NCBI GenBank assembly: GCA_035547775.1
Contig: DASZUC010000029.1
Coordinates: 1 to 26,825, forward strand
Origin: DASZUC01 sp035547775
GTDB lineage: Bacteria; Patescibacteriota; Saccharimonadia; Saccharimonadales; UBA4665
Length of the DNA: 26,825 nt
Reading direction: 5' to 3'
Shown here piece after piece: positions 17,329 through 26,825 of the stretch. A program made the position numbers and the translations under genes. The notes beneath the pieces are model-generated. The model made no database searches. It was not told the DNA's origin and worked only from the letters and a program-made list of their open reading frames with translations. Position 1 is the stretch's first letter; each line of letters starts with the position of its first letter.

Positions 17329-17405
17329 GGGGCTATAGCTCAGTTGGTTAGAGCGCGTCACTGATAATGACGAGGTCTCTGGTTCGAGTCCAGATAGCCC
17401 CACCA
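17329..17405 (+). tRNA. tRNA-Ile (anticodon GAT)
   Basis: Full cloverleaf: acceptor GGGGCTA/TAGCCCC, D arm GCTC-AGTTGGTTA-GAGC, anticodon arm CGTCA-CTGATAA-TGACG with GAT, T arm TCTGG-TTCGAGT-CCAGA, discriminator A and encoded CCA. Along the minus strand the order 16S, Ile, Ala, 23S is the classical operon order, but both tRNAs face away from the rRNAs. Confidence 0.98.
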
Positions 17406-17439
17406 CTTATTATTGAGCCGCCCGCTTTATCATGAGGGG

Positions 17440-17490
17440 TTGCAAGCGATATGACTTATGCTTGCAAGCTTAGCAAACAACTAGTTAACT
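17440..17490 (+). promoter_or_regulatory. inverted repeat and promoter for the 148-aa gene
   Basis: TTGCAAGC (17440-17447) and GCTTGCAA (17460-17467) form an 8-bp inverted repeat with 12-base spacing. The right arm contains a TTGCAA -35 (17462-17467), followed after 17 bases by TTAACT (17485-17490, 3/6 match). The box ends 6 bases before the ATG, suggesting a leaderless mRNA. The repeat could be an operator. Confidence 0.45.
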
Positions 17491-17496
17491 TAGTTT

Positions 17497-17943
17497 ATGT
17501 CCGGGAAAAGCGTTTTTAGTCCAGAACAGCGTAGAGTGCTGGATGCAACTAGCCAGTTAGTGAGAGAGTCTGGTATGGACGGATTATATTTTCATATACT
17601 GTCCAAATCGGTTAAGAACGCCAGGAGTCTCGGCAGCATGCTGAACGCTACCCGACCAACACATAAATTTATTGAAAAATTAGCGGCTAATGCTAGTGAG
17701 GCCGCAAATCCGGATATGCCTTTCGGTGTTTTCGTGGAGCCTAGTGACGAGCTACAGCTTATTGGGCTGTGCAAGGTAGATCTGGGCAATGGATCGGCCC
17801 TGCCCGGCTCCGGCGTAAAAGTTGGCCACTTTCAAGGCGTACCAGAGCTAGGCGATCCGTCTAAAAATTTTAGCCGCGGTCATCTCGATCTACTCTGTCG
17901 ATGCTTAGACTGGCAGCGCGTTGTCGGTATTGAGCTCAAATAA
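17497..17943 (+). CDS. hypothetical protein, 148 aa
   Basis: No family recognised. The N-terminal half looks helical (SPEQRRVLDATSQLVRES). A proline/glycine-rich middle (ANPDMPFGVFVEPSDEL) leads into a beta-rich segment (LIGLCKVDLG, GVKVGHFQGVPELG). No signal peptide or membrane span is seen. No Shine-Dalgarno precedes the ATG; a weak -10 box 6 bases upstream suggests leaderless translation from this start. Its stop codon abuts a strong bidirectional terminator shared with the convergent 16S transcript. It is an isolated gene between tRNA-Ile and the 16S trailer, and nothing in the context gives a function. Confidence 0.75.
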   Translation: MSGKSVFSPEQRRVLDATSQLVRESGMDGLYFHILSKSVKNARSLGSMLNATRPTHKFIEKLAANASEAANPDMPFGVFVEPSDELQLIGLCKVDLGNGSALPGSGVKVGHFQGVPELGDPSKNFSRGHLDLLCRCLDWQRVVGIELK

Positions 17944-17976
17944 AAAGAGCGCCTCTCGCAAGATGGGCGCTCTTTT
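17944..17976. terminator. bidirectional rho-independent terminator
   Basis: AAAGAGCGCC and GGCGCTCTTT form a perfect 10-bp stem with a 12-base loop. The plus strand ends in TTTT, serving the 148-aa gene. The minus strand gives GGCGCTC followed by TTTTT, serving the 16S transcript. This closes the 16S unit before any 23S sequence. Confidence 0.9.
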
Positions 17977-17982
17977 ACCGAG

Positions 17983-18090
17983 TTAAATATTGAGTAGTGC
18001 GAGCTGGCCTTACGGCCAGCAATGCATCCTCGGAACAAATTGGTGCAAGCACCATTTGATTCCTACGGAGTGCATTATCAACGTCAGTTC
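17983..18090 (-). other. 3' arms of the 16S processing stalk
   Basis: The 18 bases at 17983-18000 are complementary (17/18) to 20696-20713 upstream of 16S. The 14 bases at 18077-18090 are perfectly complementary to 20634-20647. The arms bracket the whole 16S gene including its intron, as expected for an RNase III-type pre-16S stalk. The rest of the trailer to 18220 has local hairpins only. Confidence 0.8.
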
Positions 18091-18334
18091 GTAAAAGTTC
18101 AGTTCACTGATGGTCCTGACCTCCGAAGAGGTGAAGTGAATTGTCAGTACTGATTTACAATTCACCAGGATCGACCTAGTTCACATGTGATTACTCGACA
18201 GGTGACTAGTGTTCTCCCTAGAAAGGAGGTAATCCATCCGCACGTTCCCGTACGGATACCTTGTTACGACTTAACCCCAATCATCTCCCCTACCTTAGGG
18301 CGAGGCATGCTCACACGTCAGGTATTGGCGACTT

Positions 18335-18832
18335 TCATGGTTTGACGGGCGGTGATTGCGCTCGGGTAATCTCCGGCGCTCCCCACTCAGCGTGCGCGTC
18401 TAACGCACTGAGCGAGTCTTTATGCTTTAAGGCGCGAATCTGCACTATGCCTTCAGGGGTCAGGTGGCGCCTGGAGCTGATCAACTCTGCCGCGAGGCAA
18501 AACTGTTCAAACTGCTGGCGCTTCTTGGCCTGAAGCGGATACCGTTGGAAGAAGGGGATGATTTTGGTTGAAATATCGGCGAAGTTACTGACTTTGAGCT
18601 TAACGTGCGGCCGCCATTTGGCGTACCGCTCATACTCTAGGCGGTAAATATTACCGCAGCCGAGCACTTGCTGAATTTCGTGCAAAATCGGTTCGTCGTC
18701 TTCCCTTAATTCGATCTCGAATATGAGCCGAACTTCCGGTAAATGATCGCCGTTTCGATTTAGGCTGACGGAAAAACATCCTTCGCCATCTACGAAACCG
18801 ACGACATAGTGCGGATTCAGCATAAAGTTCAT
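18335..18832 (-). CDS. LAGLIDADG homing endonuclease encoded in the 16S intron
   Basis: A 165-aa site-specific endonuclease, predicted to cleave intronless 16S genes at the insertion site and so spread the intron. Residues 10-18 (VVGFVDGEG) are a single LAGLIDADG motif in which E17 would be the metal-binding acidic residue. The rest (VRLIFEIEL, VLGCGNIY, LKVSNFADI, IIPFFQRYPL, KKRQQFEQF) fits the I-CreI-like single-motif type, which acts as a homodimer. GAGG lies 5 bases before the ATG (MNFML), supporting this start. The reading frame continues past the intron: its last six codons (PPVKP with the preceding S) and TGA lie in the 3' exon of 16S. Translation must come from unspliced precursor or excised forms that retain this end. 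Confidence 0.92.
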   Translation of the reverse strand: MNFMLNPHYVVGFVDGEGCFSVSLNRNGDHLPEVRLIFEIELREDDEPILHEIQQVLGCGNIYRLEYERYAKWRPHVKLKVSNFADISTKIIPFFQRYPLQAKKRQQFEQFCLAAELISSRRHLTPEGIVQIRALKHKDSLSALDAHAEWGAPEITRAQSPPVKP

Positions 18833-19198
18833 TCCTTCCTCTTGCCATAGTAGCGATCAGTTATTAACTAATTCTGAACTTTGACAAAAGTACTACGAAC
18901 TCAGCTGACTTCCCCGTAACCAGTCGGTTAACCGACAAAATTACACTCGTTACGAGGATCTCCCTGGGTTACTCATTGGGCTGTTTCGGGCATTCCCTAC
19001 CGGCTTTTCTAAGGCCAACTTCGCTTGTGTACACGATTGCAAGCTCGTTGGCACCGTTAATTGTCGTAAACAATCTGTAAAGACTACCGTTTGCATATTG
19101 AGCCCTTCAGGCAAGCCGTTACCGGCGTTGCCCTGCTCTCAGCTACTAAGGATGGATTTGCACCACCTAGTCCAATGCGCTGCCAGGCGCATTTATTT
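18355..19198 (-). mobile_element. intron in 16S rRNA at E. coli ~1396 (probable self-splicing group I)
   Basis: About 844 nt interrupt TTGTACA|CACCGCCC. Boundaries are chosen to restore the universally conserved exon. The first ~365 nt are non-coding and structured: AATGCGC/GCGCATT hairpin at the 5' end, GCAAcGCCG-GTAA-CGGCTTGC hairpin with a GNRA loop, and a GTCGG-TTAA-CCGAC hairpin. GTGCAA in this leader can pair with exon TTGTAC and places a U-G wobble at U1393, as in a group I P1 helix. I could not identify a convincing P7 core, so the class is probable, not proven. A homing endonuclease fills the remainder. The intron is a mobile element likely gained horizontally; 16S introns of this kind are known in CPR genomes. 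Confidence 0.85.
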
Positions 19199-19483
19199 TG
19201 TACAAGACCCGGGAACGTATTCACGGTAGTATAGCTGACCTACCGTTACTAGCGATTCCGACTTCATGGAGGCGAGTTTCAGCCTCCAATCCGAACTGGG
19301 ACCGGCTTTGATGGGATTTGCTCCGTCTCGCGACTTGGCTGCCCTTTGTACCGGCCATTGTAGCGTGTTTGTAGCCCCAGGCGTAAGGGCAATACTGACC
19401 TGACATCATCCCCCCCTTCCTCCCTGTTACCAGGGCAGTCTGTCTAGAGAAATTCAACTAAACATAAGGGTTGCGCTCGTTGA

Positions 19484-19539
<56 letters not shown>

Positions 19540-19633
19540 ACTTGGTTCAATAAAGCACTTTCTCCTTTCGGAGAAATTCCAAGGAAGTCAAGCCTGGGTA
19601 AGGTTCTTCGTTTACCGTCGAATTAAACAACAC

Positions 19634-19669
<36 letters not shown>

Positions 19670-19772
19670 ATGTTTTAAGCTTGCGCTCGTACTCCACAGG
19701 CGGGGTGCTTAACGCGTTAGCTTCGCTACATCCGGGGTCGATACCGAATACAGCTAGCACCCATCGTTTACG

Positions 19773-19806
<34 letters not shown>

Positions 19807-20280
19807 ACCCACGCTTTCGTGCCTCAGTGTCAGGAACAAGCCAGTACCCTGCCTACGCCATCGGTGTTCCTCCTAATATCTACGGATTTCACTCCTACAC
19901 TAGGAATTCCAGGTACCTCTCTCGTCCTCTAGCTAAGCAGTTTCCATAATGTGTATGCGGTTGAGCCGCACGCTTTCACTACAGACTTACTTTGCCACCT
20001 ACGCAACTCTTTACGCCCAGTAATTCCGGATAACGCTTGGATCCTCCGTATGACCGCGGCTGCTGGCACGGAGTTAGCCGATCCTTATTCATCTGCTACC
20101 GTCAAAATCGTCACAGATAAAAGCAGTTTACAACCCAAAGGCCTTCATCCTGCACGCGGCGTTGCTCCATCAGGGTTGCCCCCATTGTGGAAAATTCCCT
20201 ACTGCTGCCTCCCGTAGGAGTCTGGGCCGTTCTCAGTCCCAGTCAGGCTGATCATCCTCTCAGACCAGCTAATGATCGTC

Positions 20281-20312
<32 letters not shown>

Positions 20313-20633
20313 AATCATGCGCAGGCCGTTCCCAAACCGCCGAAGCTTTACTCCGAGGAGCACATGCGGTATTAGACACCATTTCTGGTGCTTATCCCTC
20401 AGTTTGGGGTACGTTCCTACGTGTTACTCTGCCGTCCGCCGCTCGTCACCCGAAGTGTTACCGCTCGACTTGCATGGAATAGGCACGCCGCCAGCGTTCA
20501 GCCTGAGCCAGGATCAAACTCTCCAAAAAAGAGAACTTTGTCCAAGTTCAGTCAGAAACTGACTTAACTTACTGTTGAGTCCGTGGAAGGACTCAATAAA
20601 ACATAGTTCCGCGATGCAATGCATCGCTAAAAT

Positions 20634-20713
20634 GAACTGACGTTGATGGTTCGTCCGGTGGGACGAACCTCCGACAATCCGAAGATTGCCGAATTGCACT
20701 ACTCAATTTTTAA
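20634..20713 (-). other. 5' arms of the 16S processing stalk
   Basis: 20696-20713 pairs with 17983-18000 (17/18) and 20634-20647 pairs with 18077-18090 (14/14) across the 16S gene. Additional local hairpins (GGTTCGTCC/GGACGAACC near 20648-20669, GCGATGCA/TGCATCGC near 20611-20627) fill the leader. The region 20530-20830 contains no gene. Confidence 0.8.
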
Positions 20714-20771
20714 CGTACAGAAAGGCTTTTCAGGGACATGTAAACAAAGCACCCGTCAAGACCTTTCACCT

Positions 20772-20837
20772 ATGGTAACCTATGACGCCCCTATTGGTCA
20801 AGGGGTAAATTGCACATCATGGTTGTGCTAAAGTCAA
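20772..20837 (-). promoter_or_regulatory. candidate tandem promoters for 16S rRNA
   Basis: P1: TTGACT (20832-20837), 17-base spacer, TGCAAT (20809-20814). P2: TTGACC (20796-20801), 18-base spacer, TACCAT (20772-20777). P1 starts 3 bases after the stop of the 289-aa gene, with no terminator between, so read-through from that gene could also feed 16S. The -10 boxes are weak (4/6). Confidence 0.45.
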
Positions 20838-20840
20838 CGC

Positions 20841-21710
20841 CTACGATTTGTCCTCGGCAGCTTTTTGCAGACGCTCGACGGTACGTTTCTCCCAGCCCGC
20901 ATATGTCCCCTGCTGCCTAGTAAACGGCAACAACACCTCTAGGGGTATTTCGTATGCTGCTGAACCTTGCTCTACCACCACATGAATAGCTCCTTGAAGA
21001 TCACTGCGGTTGTTCAACTCCTTGAAATGATCAATAGTAGCGACAATGGCATCGGCTAGACCTACTTCAGCTAGGTTATACTCACACGTTGGTGATTTCT
21101 CGCCTTCTTTTTCCCAACCAGATTTGAGCGTAACGTGTAACTTAGCCGCCGGTGAAGCAGTGTTTACGTCAAACTCATTATCGATATACCGAAGGGCTCG
21201 AGCTAGTCGTTCGTACCCCTGTGCTTCCTCTATAAGACGGTCTTTAAAATATTCGTACGGAGAAAATTCAGAGATTTTTTCATAAGTGGCTGCGACTAAT
21301 TTACTCTCTAAGCGCTCTAGAACAGAACGCACGTGCAACCGCTCTTCTTGATCTTCAACCGCACTTCCTTGACCAGATAGTAACTCCCGATGAGTAAAGG
21401 AATACCACGGCAAGAGAACATTGTTGGTGTTATCCAATGAATAGAGTGTTAAATCGGTACCAGAGTTACTTTGCTTTGAGCGACCCAGTGTAAGGTTGAT
21501 ATTCGTTACCTGACTATCGGGTAACTCAATCTCTAATTCTTGAGATGGGGTTAAAAAGTATGCTTCATGTCCAATATGAAATTTACTGTAAATATCATTG
21601 GCTTTGGCACTCAGTACCTCAGGATGAGCTAAAATCTCGGGAGCAACTTCATTTTCAGGTTCGCCAAAGGGGACTGGTTCGCCTAAGCCAGGTAATTCAT
21701 AATTCGTCAT
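20841..21710 (-). CDS. hypothetical protein, 289 aa
   Basis: No family recognised. An acidic, soluble-looking protein without signal peptide or membrane span. A proline-rich N-terminus (LPGLGEPVPFGEPENEV) is followed by a beta-rich region (residues ~50-110) containing ELEIELP and TNINLTLG. A charged helical middle with EERLHVRSVLERLESKL and a final alpha/beta part ending in EKRTVERLQKAAEDKS complete it. AGGAGGAG lies about 9 bases before the ATG, the best Shine-Dalgarno in the window, and fixes the start. It has a candidate promoter of its own and ends directly against the 16S promoter region. Confidence 0.85.
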   Translation of the reverse strand: MTNYELPGLGEPVPFGEPENEVAPEILAHPEVLSAKANDIYSKFHIGHEAYFLTPSQELEIELPDSQVTNINLTLGRSKQSNSGTDLTLYSLDNTNNVLLPWYSFTHRELLSGQGSAVEDQEERLHVRSVLERLESKLVAATYEKISEFSPYEYFKDRLIEEAQGYERLARALRYIDNEFDVNTASPAAKLHVTLKSGWEKEGEKSPTCEYNLAEVGLADAIVATIDHFKELNNRSDLQGAIHVVVEQGSAAYEIPLEVLLPFTRQQGTYAGWEKRTVERLQKAAEDKS

Positions 21711-21738
21711 CTCGAGAAACTCCTCCTAATTACCCTTG

Positions 21739-21767
21739 ATAATAATCGCTTGCCAACACCGAAGCAA
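21739..21767 (-). promoter_or_regulatory. candidate promoter for the 289-aa gene
   Basis: TTGCTT (21762-21767), 17-base spacer, TATTAT (21739-21744, 5/6). The expected start site near 21732 gives a ~22-base leader that includes AGGAGGAG. A GCTTGC/GCAAGC inverted repeat overlaps the -35 and spacer. Confidence 0.4.
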
Positions 21768-21783
21768 GCATGAGCTCTATCTG

Positions 21784-22293
21784 TTAGACATGAGTTCGAG
21801 ACGCAATAACAGCTTCCATGGCGTCCACAGCCGTTTGGAGCTCTGTAGCGCTGACGTGCGATAGTCCAAGCTCATCATCCGCCGCTTGGGCAGCCATGGC
21901 GTCCAAAAGGCGCCTACAGGCTCCCTCGCGGCCCAAGGCCGACATAATGCGGCTGAGCAGCTCCATGGTCATGTTCTCGTGACTAATCGGTACGATTGCC
22001 TCGCCCTCTATTGCGTCGCTCGCTTTTTCGATTTCGAAAGTCTTACTGAAGCGGCCATCATCAAAACGTGTTAAATATGTCCACTGAATAATCTGCTGTC
22101 CATTTGGATCTGTTAGTGGTGTGGCCACATCGTAGCTAATGTTACGATCGTCATCGACGATAATCTCGGCTGTCTGACCGTGCGCCAAAGGGAAACGCTG
22201 CACACCTAGTTCGTGCAGCCGCAAGCAGCACCAAATAAAGTCCGTTTGCAAATATTCGTCCGGCTGATCGAGAGATATTTGTTCGACACTCAT
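21784..22293 (-). CDS. hypothetical protein, 169 aa
   Basis: No family recognised. It is acidic (many D/E), with an N-terminal segment DYLQ-like helix then HGQTAEIIVDDDRNISYDV, suggesting a beta-rich middle. A helical C-terminus is rich in Ala and Met (LLSRIMSALGREGACRRLLD, ELQTAVDAMEAV). No export signal. Its start is 2 bases after the stop of the 137-aa gene, so the pair is probably translationally coupled. The two-gene layout suggests related or interacting products, but nothing indicates what they do. Confidence 0.85.
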   Translation of the reverse strand: MSVEQISLDQPDEYLQTDFIWCCLRLHELGVQRFPLAHGQTAEIIVDDDRNISYDVATPLTDPNGQQIIQWTYLTRFDDGRFSKTFEIEKASDAIEGEAIVPISHENMTMELLSRIMSALGREGACRRLLDAMAAQAADDELGLSHVSATELQTAVDAMEAVIASRTHV

Positions 22294-22295
22294 AA

Positions 22296-22709
22296 CTACT
22301 TACCCAGGAAGTAATCTACATCAATCGGGCGCGGTGGCCGAGGTGATACACCAATGTGCGAAACCCCAAATAGCATGGCTCGCCAGAAAGGTTTGTGCAG
22401 TGGGCTCCACATGCGACGCAGTGCACGCCGTTCCTCTTGATGAGTAGCTTCCTGGATCTCTTGGGCACGATCCAGGACATAGTTACCAATCCCAGGACGG
22501 CCTTCAACCAATAAAGCGAGGCCGTCAGGATGAGGCAAGATAGAGTGTGGCTCTTGCTGAGCCAGGTGCATAACCCGATCACGCAACTTCAAATCACCAA
22601 CTTCTTCAGCTACCATCTCCATGGCCTGGAGCATATAGCCACCCACTGCTTGAAAGCTTTCCTCAATGGAAGTTAAAGCTCGCTCAAAAGTGTCTCGCTC
22701 ACCTGTCAT
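22296..22709 (-). CDS. hypothetical protein, 137 aa
   Basis: No family recognised. Largely helical: FERALTSIEESFQAVGGY, MLQAMEMVAEEVGDLKLRD and an ALDRAQEIQEATHQEERR-like segment. A Trp/Phe-containing end (MWSPLHKPFWRAMLFGVSH) could be amphipathic, and the last stretch is proline-rich (SPRPPRPIDV). No signal peptide. It starts 36 bases after gyrA. An excellent promoter overlaps the gyrA stop and its -10 ends 7 bases before this ATG, which supports the start and suggests a leaderless mRNA. It can therefore be expressed apart from gyrase. Confidence 0.85.
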   Translation of the reverse strand: MTGERDTFERALTSIEESFQAVGGYMLQAMEMVAEEVGDLKLRDRVMHLAQQEPHSILPHPDGLALLVEGRPGIGNYVLDRAQEIQEATHQEERRALRRMWSPLHKPFWRAMLFGVSHIGVSPRPPRPIDVDYFLGK

Positions 22710-22716
22710 AAGGTGA

Positions 22717-22745
22717 TTTATACCACTGCCAAAGAAAATTTACAA
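22717..22745 (-). promoter_or_regulatory. promoter for the 137/169-aa gene pair, leaderless
   Basis: TTGTAA (22740-22745), exactly 17-base spacer, TATAAA within an extended TGGTATAAA (22717-22722). Seven bases separate the box from the ATG at 22707-22709. CAGTGGTATAA is identical to the same region at the 271-aa gene. Confidence 0.65.
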
Positions 22746-25412
22746 TTATTCAGCGTCTTCAGTTGGAGTTGCATCGTCGGCTGGTTCATCGGCTGGCACG
22801 ATTGCTTCACTAGGTTCTTCAGGGACGAGTTCTTCCATGACCACTGTTTCGTCGGCTGGTTCATCAGGTAAGTCTTCAGCTTTGTCGACAAGCGCGAGGC
22901 TGACAACTTCATCACCATCGTTCAGACGCATAATACGCACGCCCTGGGTAGCTCGACCCAATGCTGGGATGTTGTCCAGACCTAAGCGGATAGTTTGGCC
23001 GTTCCGACTGATGAGGATGAGCTCTTGTTCGTCGGTTACTAGGCGTTTCACGCCCACCAACTCGCCGGTCTTGTCGTTCACTACAGCTGAGCGGATGCCC
23101 ACACCACCACGGGCGTGCGGTGTGAACTGGTCGATCTTGGTCTTCTTGCCGTAACCGTACTTACTGATCACAAAGATATCAGCACCCTGTTCGACGATGT
23201 CCATACCAATAACATGATCGTTCGGGCGCAAGCGAATGCCGCGCACACCGCGAGCCACACGACCCATCGGACGAGCATCTTTTTCATGGAAGCGAATCGC
23301 CTGACCGTGCTTGGTAGAGATAACCACTTCGTTATCACCAGAGGTCATACGGATCCATTTCAGTTCGTCACCAGCGTCCAAATTAATGGCAATCAAGCCG
23401 CTGCTGCGGACATTTTTATACTGTTCAAACGGCGTCTTCTTGACCACGCCACGGATCGTACACATGATCAGATTGGCCGCATTATCAGTCTTACTGACAT
23501 TAATGACGCTGCTGACCGTCTCTTCGGGCTGCAATTGCAACAGATTAACCAGGGCCACACCCTTGGCGTTCAAAGAGGCAGCCGGGACTTCGTAGGTCTT
23601 GATGCGGAATACGCGACCCCTGTTAGTAAAGAACAATAGGAAATCGTGCGTGCTGGCGTTCACCACGTGTTCAATCACGTCTTCTTCGCGAGTCGCCATG
23701 CCGCGGCGACCCTTACCTCCGCGCCCCTGGCGCTTGTACTCAGCAATTGGACTGCGCTTGATATAGTTAGCAGCGGTCAATGTAACCACCACCTGCTCAT
23801 CGGCAATCAAGTCTTCGTCACTCATCTTGCCGAGTTCGGAGGCTACCACCTTAGTGCGGCGTTCATCACCGTACTGTTTCTTGATTTCCAGCAATTCGTC
23901 TTTGATAATCTTGAGGATTTTCTTCTCGTCCGCCAAGATGCCTTCCAACTTGGCAATCAGCGCTTGTAACTCTTTAAGTTCATCTTCAATCTTCTGACGT
24001 TCTAGGCCAGCCAAAGTGCGTAATTGCATGGCCAAGATAGCTTTAGCTTGGATTTCGGTCAGCTTGAACTTCTTCATGAGGTTCTCTTGAGCCTCATCGG
24101 TAGTGTTGGAGCTGCGGATGGTACTAATCACTTCGTCGATGTGATCAAGGGCAATCTTCAAACCTTCCAAAACATGGGCCCGCTCTTTAGCTTTCTTGAG
24201 CTCAAATTCGGTGCGTCGCCGCACCACGCTCTGGCGGTGTTTGATGTGCTCGCTCAAGATATCTTGCAAACCAAGGACACGCGGCTGAATACCATCAATG
24301 AGCGCCATCATATTGAAGTGGAAGGTTGTCTGTAGCGGAGTTAGCTTGTACAGCTGGTTCAACAACTTCTTGGGGTAGGCATCACGCTTGAGGTCAATCA
24401 CAATGCGTACTTCGCCACGAGCAGTTTCGTCACGCAGATCGCTAATACCGGTGATTTTCTTAGTGTTAGCCAGTTCAGCAATCTTTAGTAGCAAGCTTTC
24501 CTTGTTCAACGCATACGGGATTTCGGTGATAACAATCTGGTGACGACCCTTGGCGCCTTCTACAATTTCGGCTACACCACGGGTGACTACCCCACCGCGG
24601 CCAGTAGCGTAGGCAGAGCGAATTGATTCTTTGCCGTAAATGACGCCACCGGTCGGGAAATCTGGGCCATTAATGTACTCCAGTAAATCATCGAGGGTGG
24701 AATCTGGCTTATCGATCAGTTGAATTTCGGCATCCACCAGCTCCGACAAGTTGTGTGGCGGAATATTGGTGGCCATACCAACCGCAATACCTAGTTGTCC
24801 GTTCAACAACAAGTTTGGCAATTTAGCAGGGAGAACGGTGGGCTCTTGAAGGCGACCATCGTAGTTATCACGGAAGTCGACGGTCTCTTTGTCGATGTCT
24901 TCCAGCAACTCGTCAGCCAGACGCTGCATCTTGGCTTCGGTGTAACGCATGGCAGCTGGTGGATCGCCGTCCATTGAACCAAAGTTACCCTGACCATTAA
25001 CTAGCATGTAGCGCATCGCCCAAGGCTGAGCCAAGCGCACCATGGAGTCATAAATAGCAGCATCACCGTGCGGGTGGTAATCACCCATCACAGCACCAAC
25101 CACGTTAGCACTCTTACGGTGACGGGCGCTACTGCGCAGGCCATCACGGTTCATGGTATACAAAATGCGGCGGTGCACCGGCTTCAGACCATCTCGGACA
25201 TCCGGCAGCGCGCGGTCAATAATCACACTCATGGAGTAGCGCAAATAGCTGTCTTCCATAACATTCTCAATGGTGCGCAGCTCAACACTGCGCGAGTGAC
25301 CGCTATTTAGGACTTCCATCATGCTCTGTTGCTCAGCTGGTTGGTCTGAGGACTGTTCAGTCACAGATTCATCTTCCATCGGTAATTCTGGCTGCATCGG
25401 TTCGTCTGCCAT
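22746..25412 (-). CDS. gyrA: DNA gyrase subunit A
   Basis: The 888-aa breakage-reunion subunit of gyrase, which works with GyrB in an A2B2 complex to introduce negative supercoils. Residues 1-45 are an acidic extension before the conserved [16 protein letters not shown]. The winged-helix region contains [12 protein letters not shown] and the catalytic Tyr157 in MRYTEAK. The C-terminal wrapping domain has a GyrA box QGRGGKG (around residue 560; usual consensus QRRGGKG), which distinguishes it from ParC. The tail (last ~40 residues) is again acidic. The position equal to E. coli Ser83 is Ala118, and Asp87 is kept as Asp122. It starts one base after the gyrB stop, without a strong Shine-Dalgarno, so coupling to gyrB translation is likely. 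Confidence 0.98.
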   Translation of the reverse strand: MADEPMQPELPMEDESVTEQSSDQPAEQQSMMEVLNSGHSRSVELRTIENVMEDSYLRYSMSVIIDRALPDVRDGLKPVHRRILYTMNRDGLRSSARHRKSANVVGAVMGDYHPHGDAAIYDSMVRLAQPWAMRYMLVNGQGNFGSMDGDPPAAMRYTEAKMQRLADELLEDIDKETVDFRDNYDGRLQEPTVLPAKLPNLLLNGQLGIAVGMATNIPPHNLSELVDAEIQLIDKPDSTLDDLLEYINGPDFPTGGVIYGKESIRSAYATGRGGVVTRGVAEIVEGAKGRHQIVITEIPYALNKESLLLKIAELANTKKITGISDLRDETARGEVRIVIDLKRDAYPKKLLNQLYKLTPLQTTFHFNMMALIDGIQPRVLGLQDILSEHIKHRQSVVRRRTEFELKKAKERAHVLEGLKIALDHIDEVISTIRSSNTTDEAQENLMKKFKLTEIQAKAILAMQLRTLAGLERQKIEDELKELQALIAKLEGILADEKKILKIIKDELLEIKKQYGDERRTKVVASELGKMSDEDLIADEQVVVTLTAANYIKRSPIAEYKRQGRGGKGRRGMATREEDVIEHVVNASTHDFLLFFTNRGRVFRIKTYEVPAASLNAKGVALVNLLQLQPEETVSSVINVSKTDNAANLIMCTIRGVVKKTPFEQYKNVRSSGLIAINLDAGDELKWIRMTSGDNEVVISTKHGQAIRFHEKDARPMGRVARGVRGIRLRPNDHVIGMDIVEQGADIFVISKYGYGKKTKIDQFTPHARGGVGIRSAVVNDKTGELVGVKRLVTDEQELILISRNGQTIRLGLDNIPALGRATQGVRIMRLNDGDEVVSLALVDKAEDLPDEPADETVVMEELVPEEPSEAIVPADEPADDATPTEDAE

Positions 25413-25413
25413 C

Positions 25414-26825
<1,412 letters not shown>

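Noticed and set aside
18651..18848. 65-aa minus-strand frame starting upstream of the endonuclease ATG
   Set aside because: It overlaps the endonuclease in another frame, is Arg/Ser-rich without motifs, and the GAGG site is better placed for the endonuclease start.

Overview
The window most likely comes from a member of Candidatus Saccharibacteria (TM7, in the CPR/Patescibacteria radiation). The 16S gene carries, from memory, exact matches to the lineage primers TM7580F and TM7910F, and one-base mismatches to TM7314F and TM71177R. TGA is used as a normal stop, so the recoded Gracilibacteria/Absconditabacteria are excluded. The style also fits CPR: very large fibre-like surface proteins, a 16S intron with a homing endonuclease, and many genes with no recognisable family.

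Layout, left to right. (1) 1-1559: 5' part of a 23S rRNA gene on the minus strand, with its own leader hairpin and promoter (1566-1870). (2) 1884-2366: a small coiled-coil protein with heptad-like repeats. (3) 2450-15113: two giant minus-strand genes (2188 and 2031 aa) separated by one base. Both encode single-pass, N-terminally anchored fibre proteins, with three seven-repeat FG-GAP propellers between them. (4) 15273-16088: a signal-peptide/two-TM protein whose ectodomain resembles a domain of the 2031-aa giant. (5) 16544-17943, plus strand: an unknown 178-aa gene, tRNA-Ala(TGC), tRNA-Ile(GAT) and an unknown 148-aa gene. (6) 17944-20837: a bidirectional terminator, then a self-contained minus-strand 16S transcription unit with promoters, a long processing stalk, and an ~844-nt intron encoding a LAGLIDADG endonuclease. 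(7) 20841-26825, minus strand: three unknown genes downstream of gyrA and the 3' part of gyrB.

The main organisational point is that 16S and 23S lie on the same strand but are 16.7 kb apart. The gap is filled by the surface-fibre locus and by the two tRNA genes that normally sit in the 16S-23S spacer, here in the opposite orientation. Each rRNA gene appears to have its own promoter.

The two giants look like a duplicated, translationally coupled pair of cell-surface adhesin or fibre subunits. This is a plausible attachment device for an epibiont, but the function is inference. Several small genes have a -10 box only 6-10 bases before their ATG, which suggests leaderless mRNAs, while others have a clear Shine-Dalgarno sequence. 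All promoter calls are by eye against the sigma-70 consensus.
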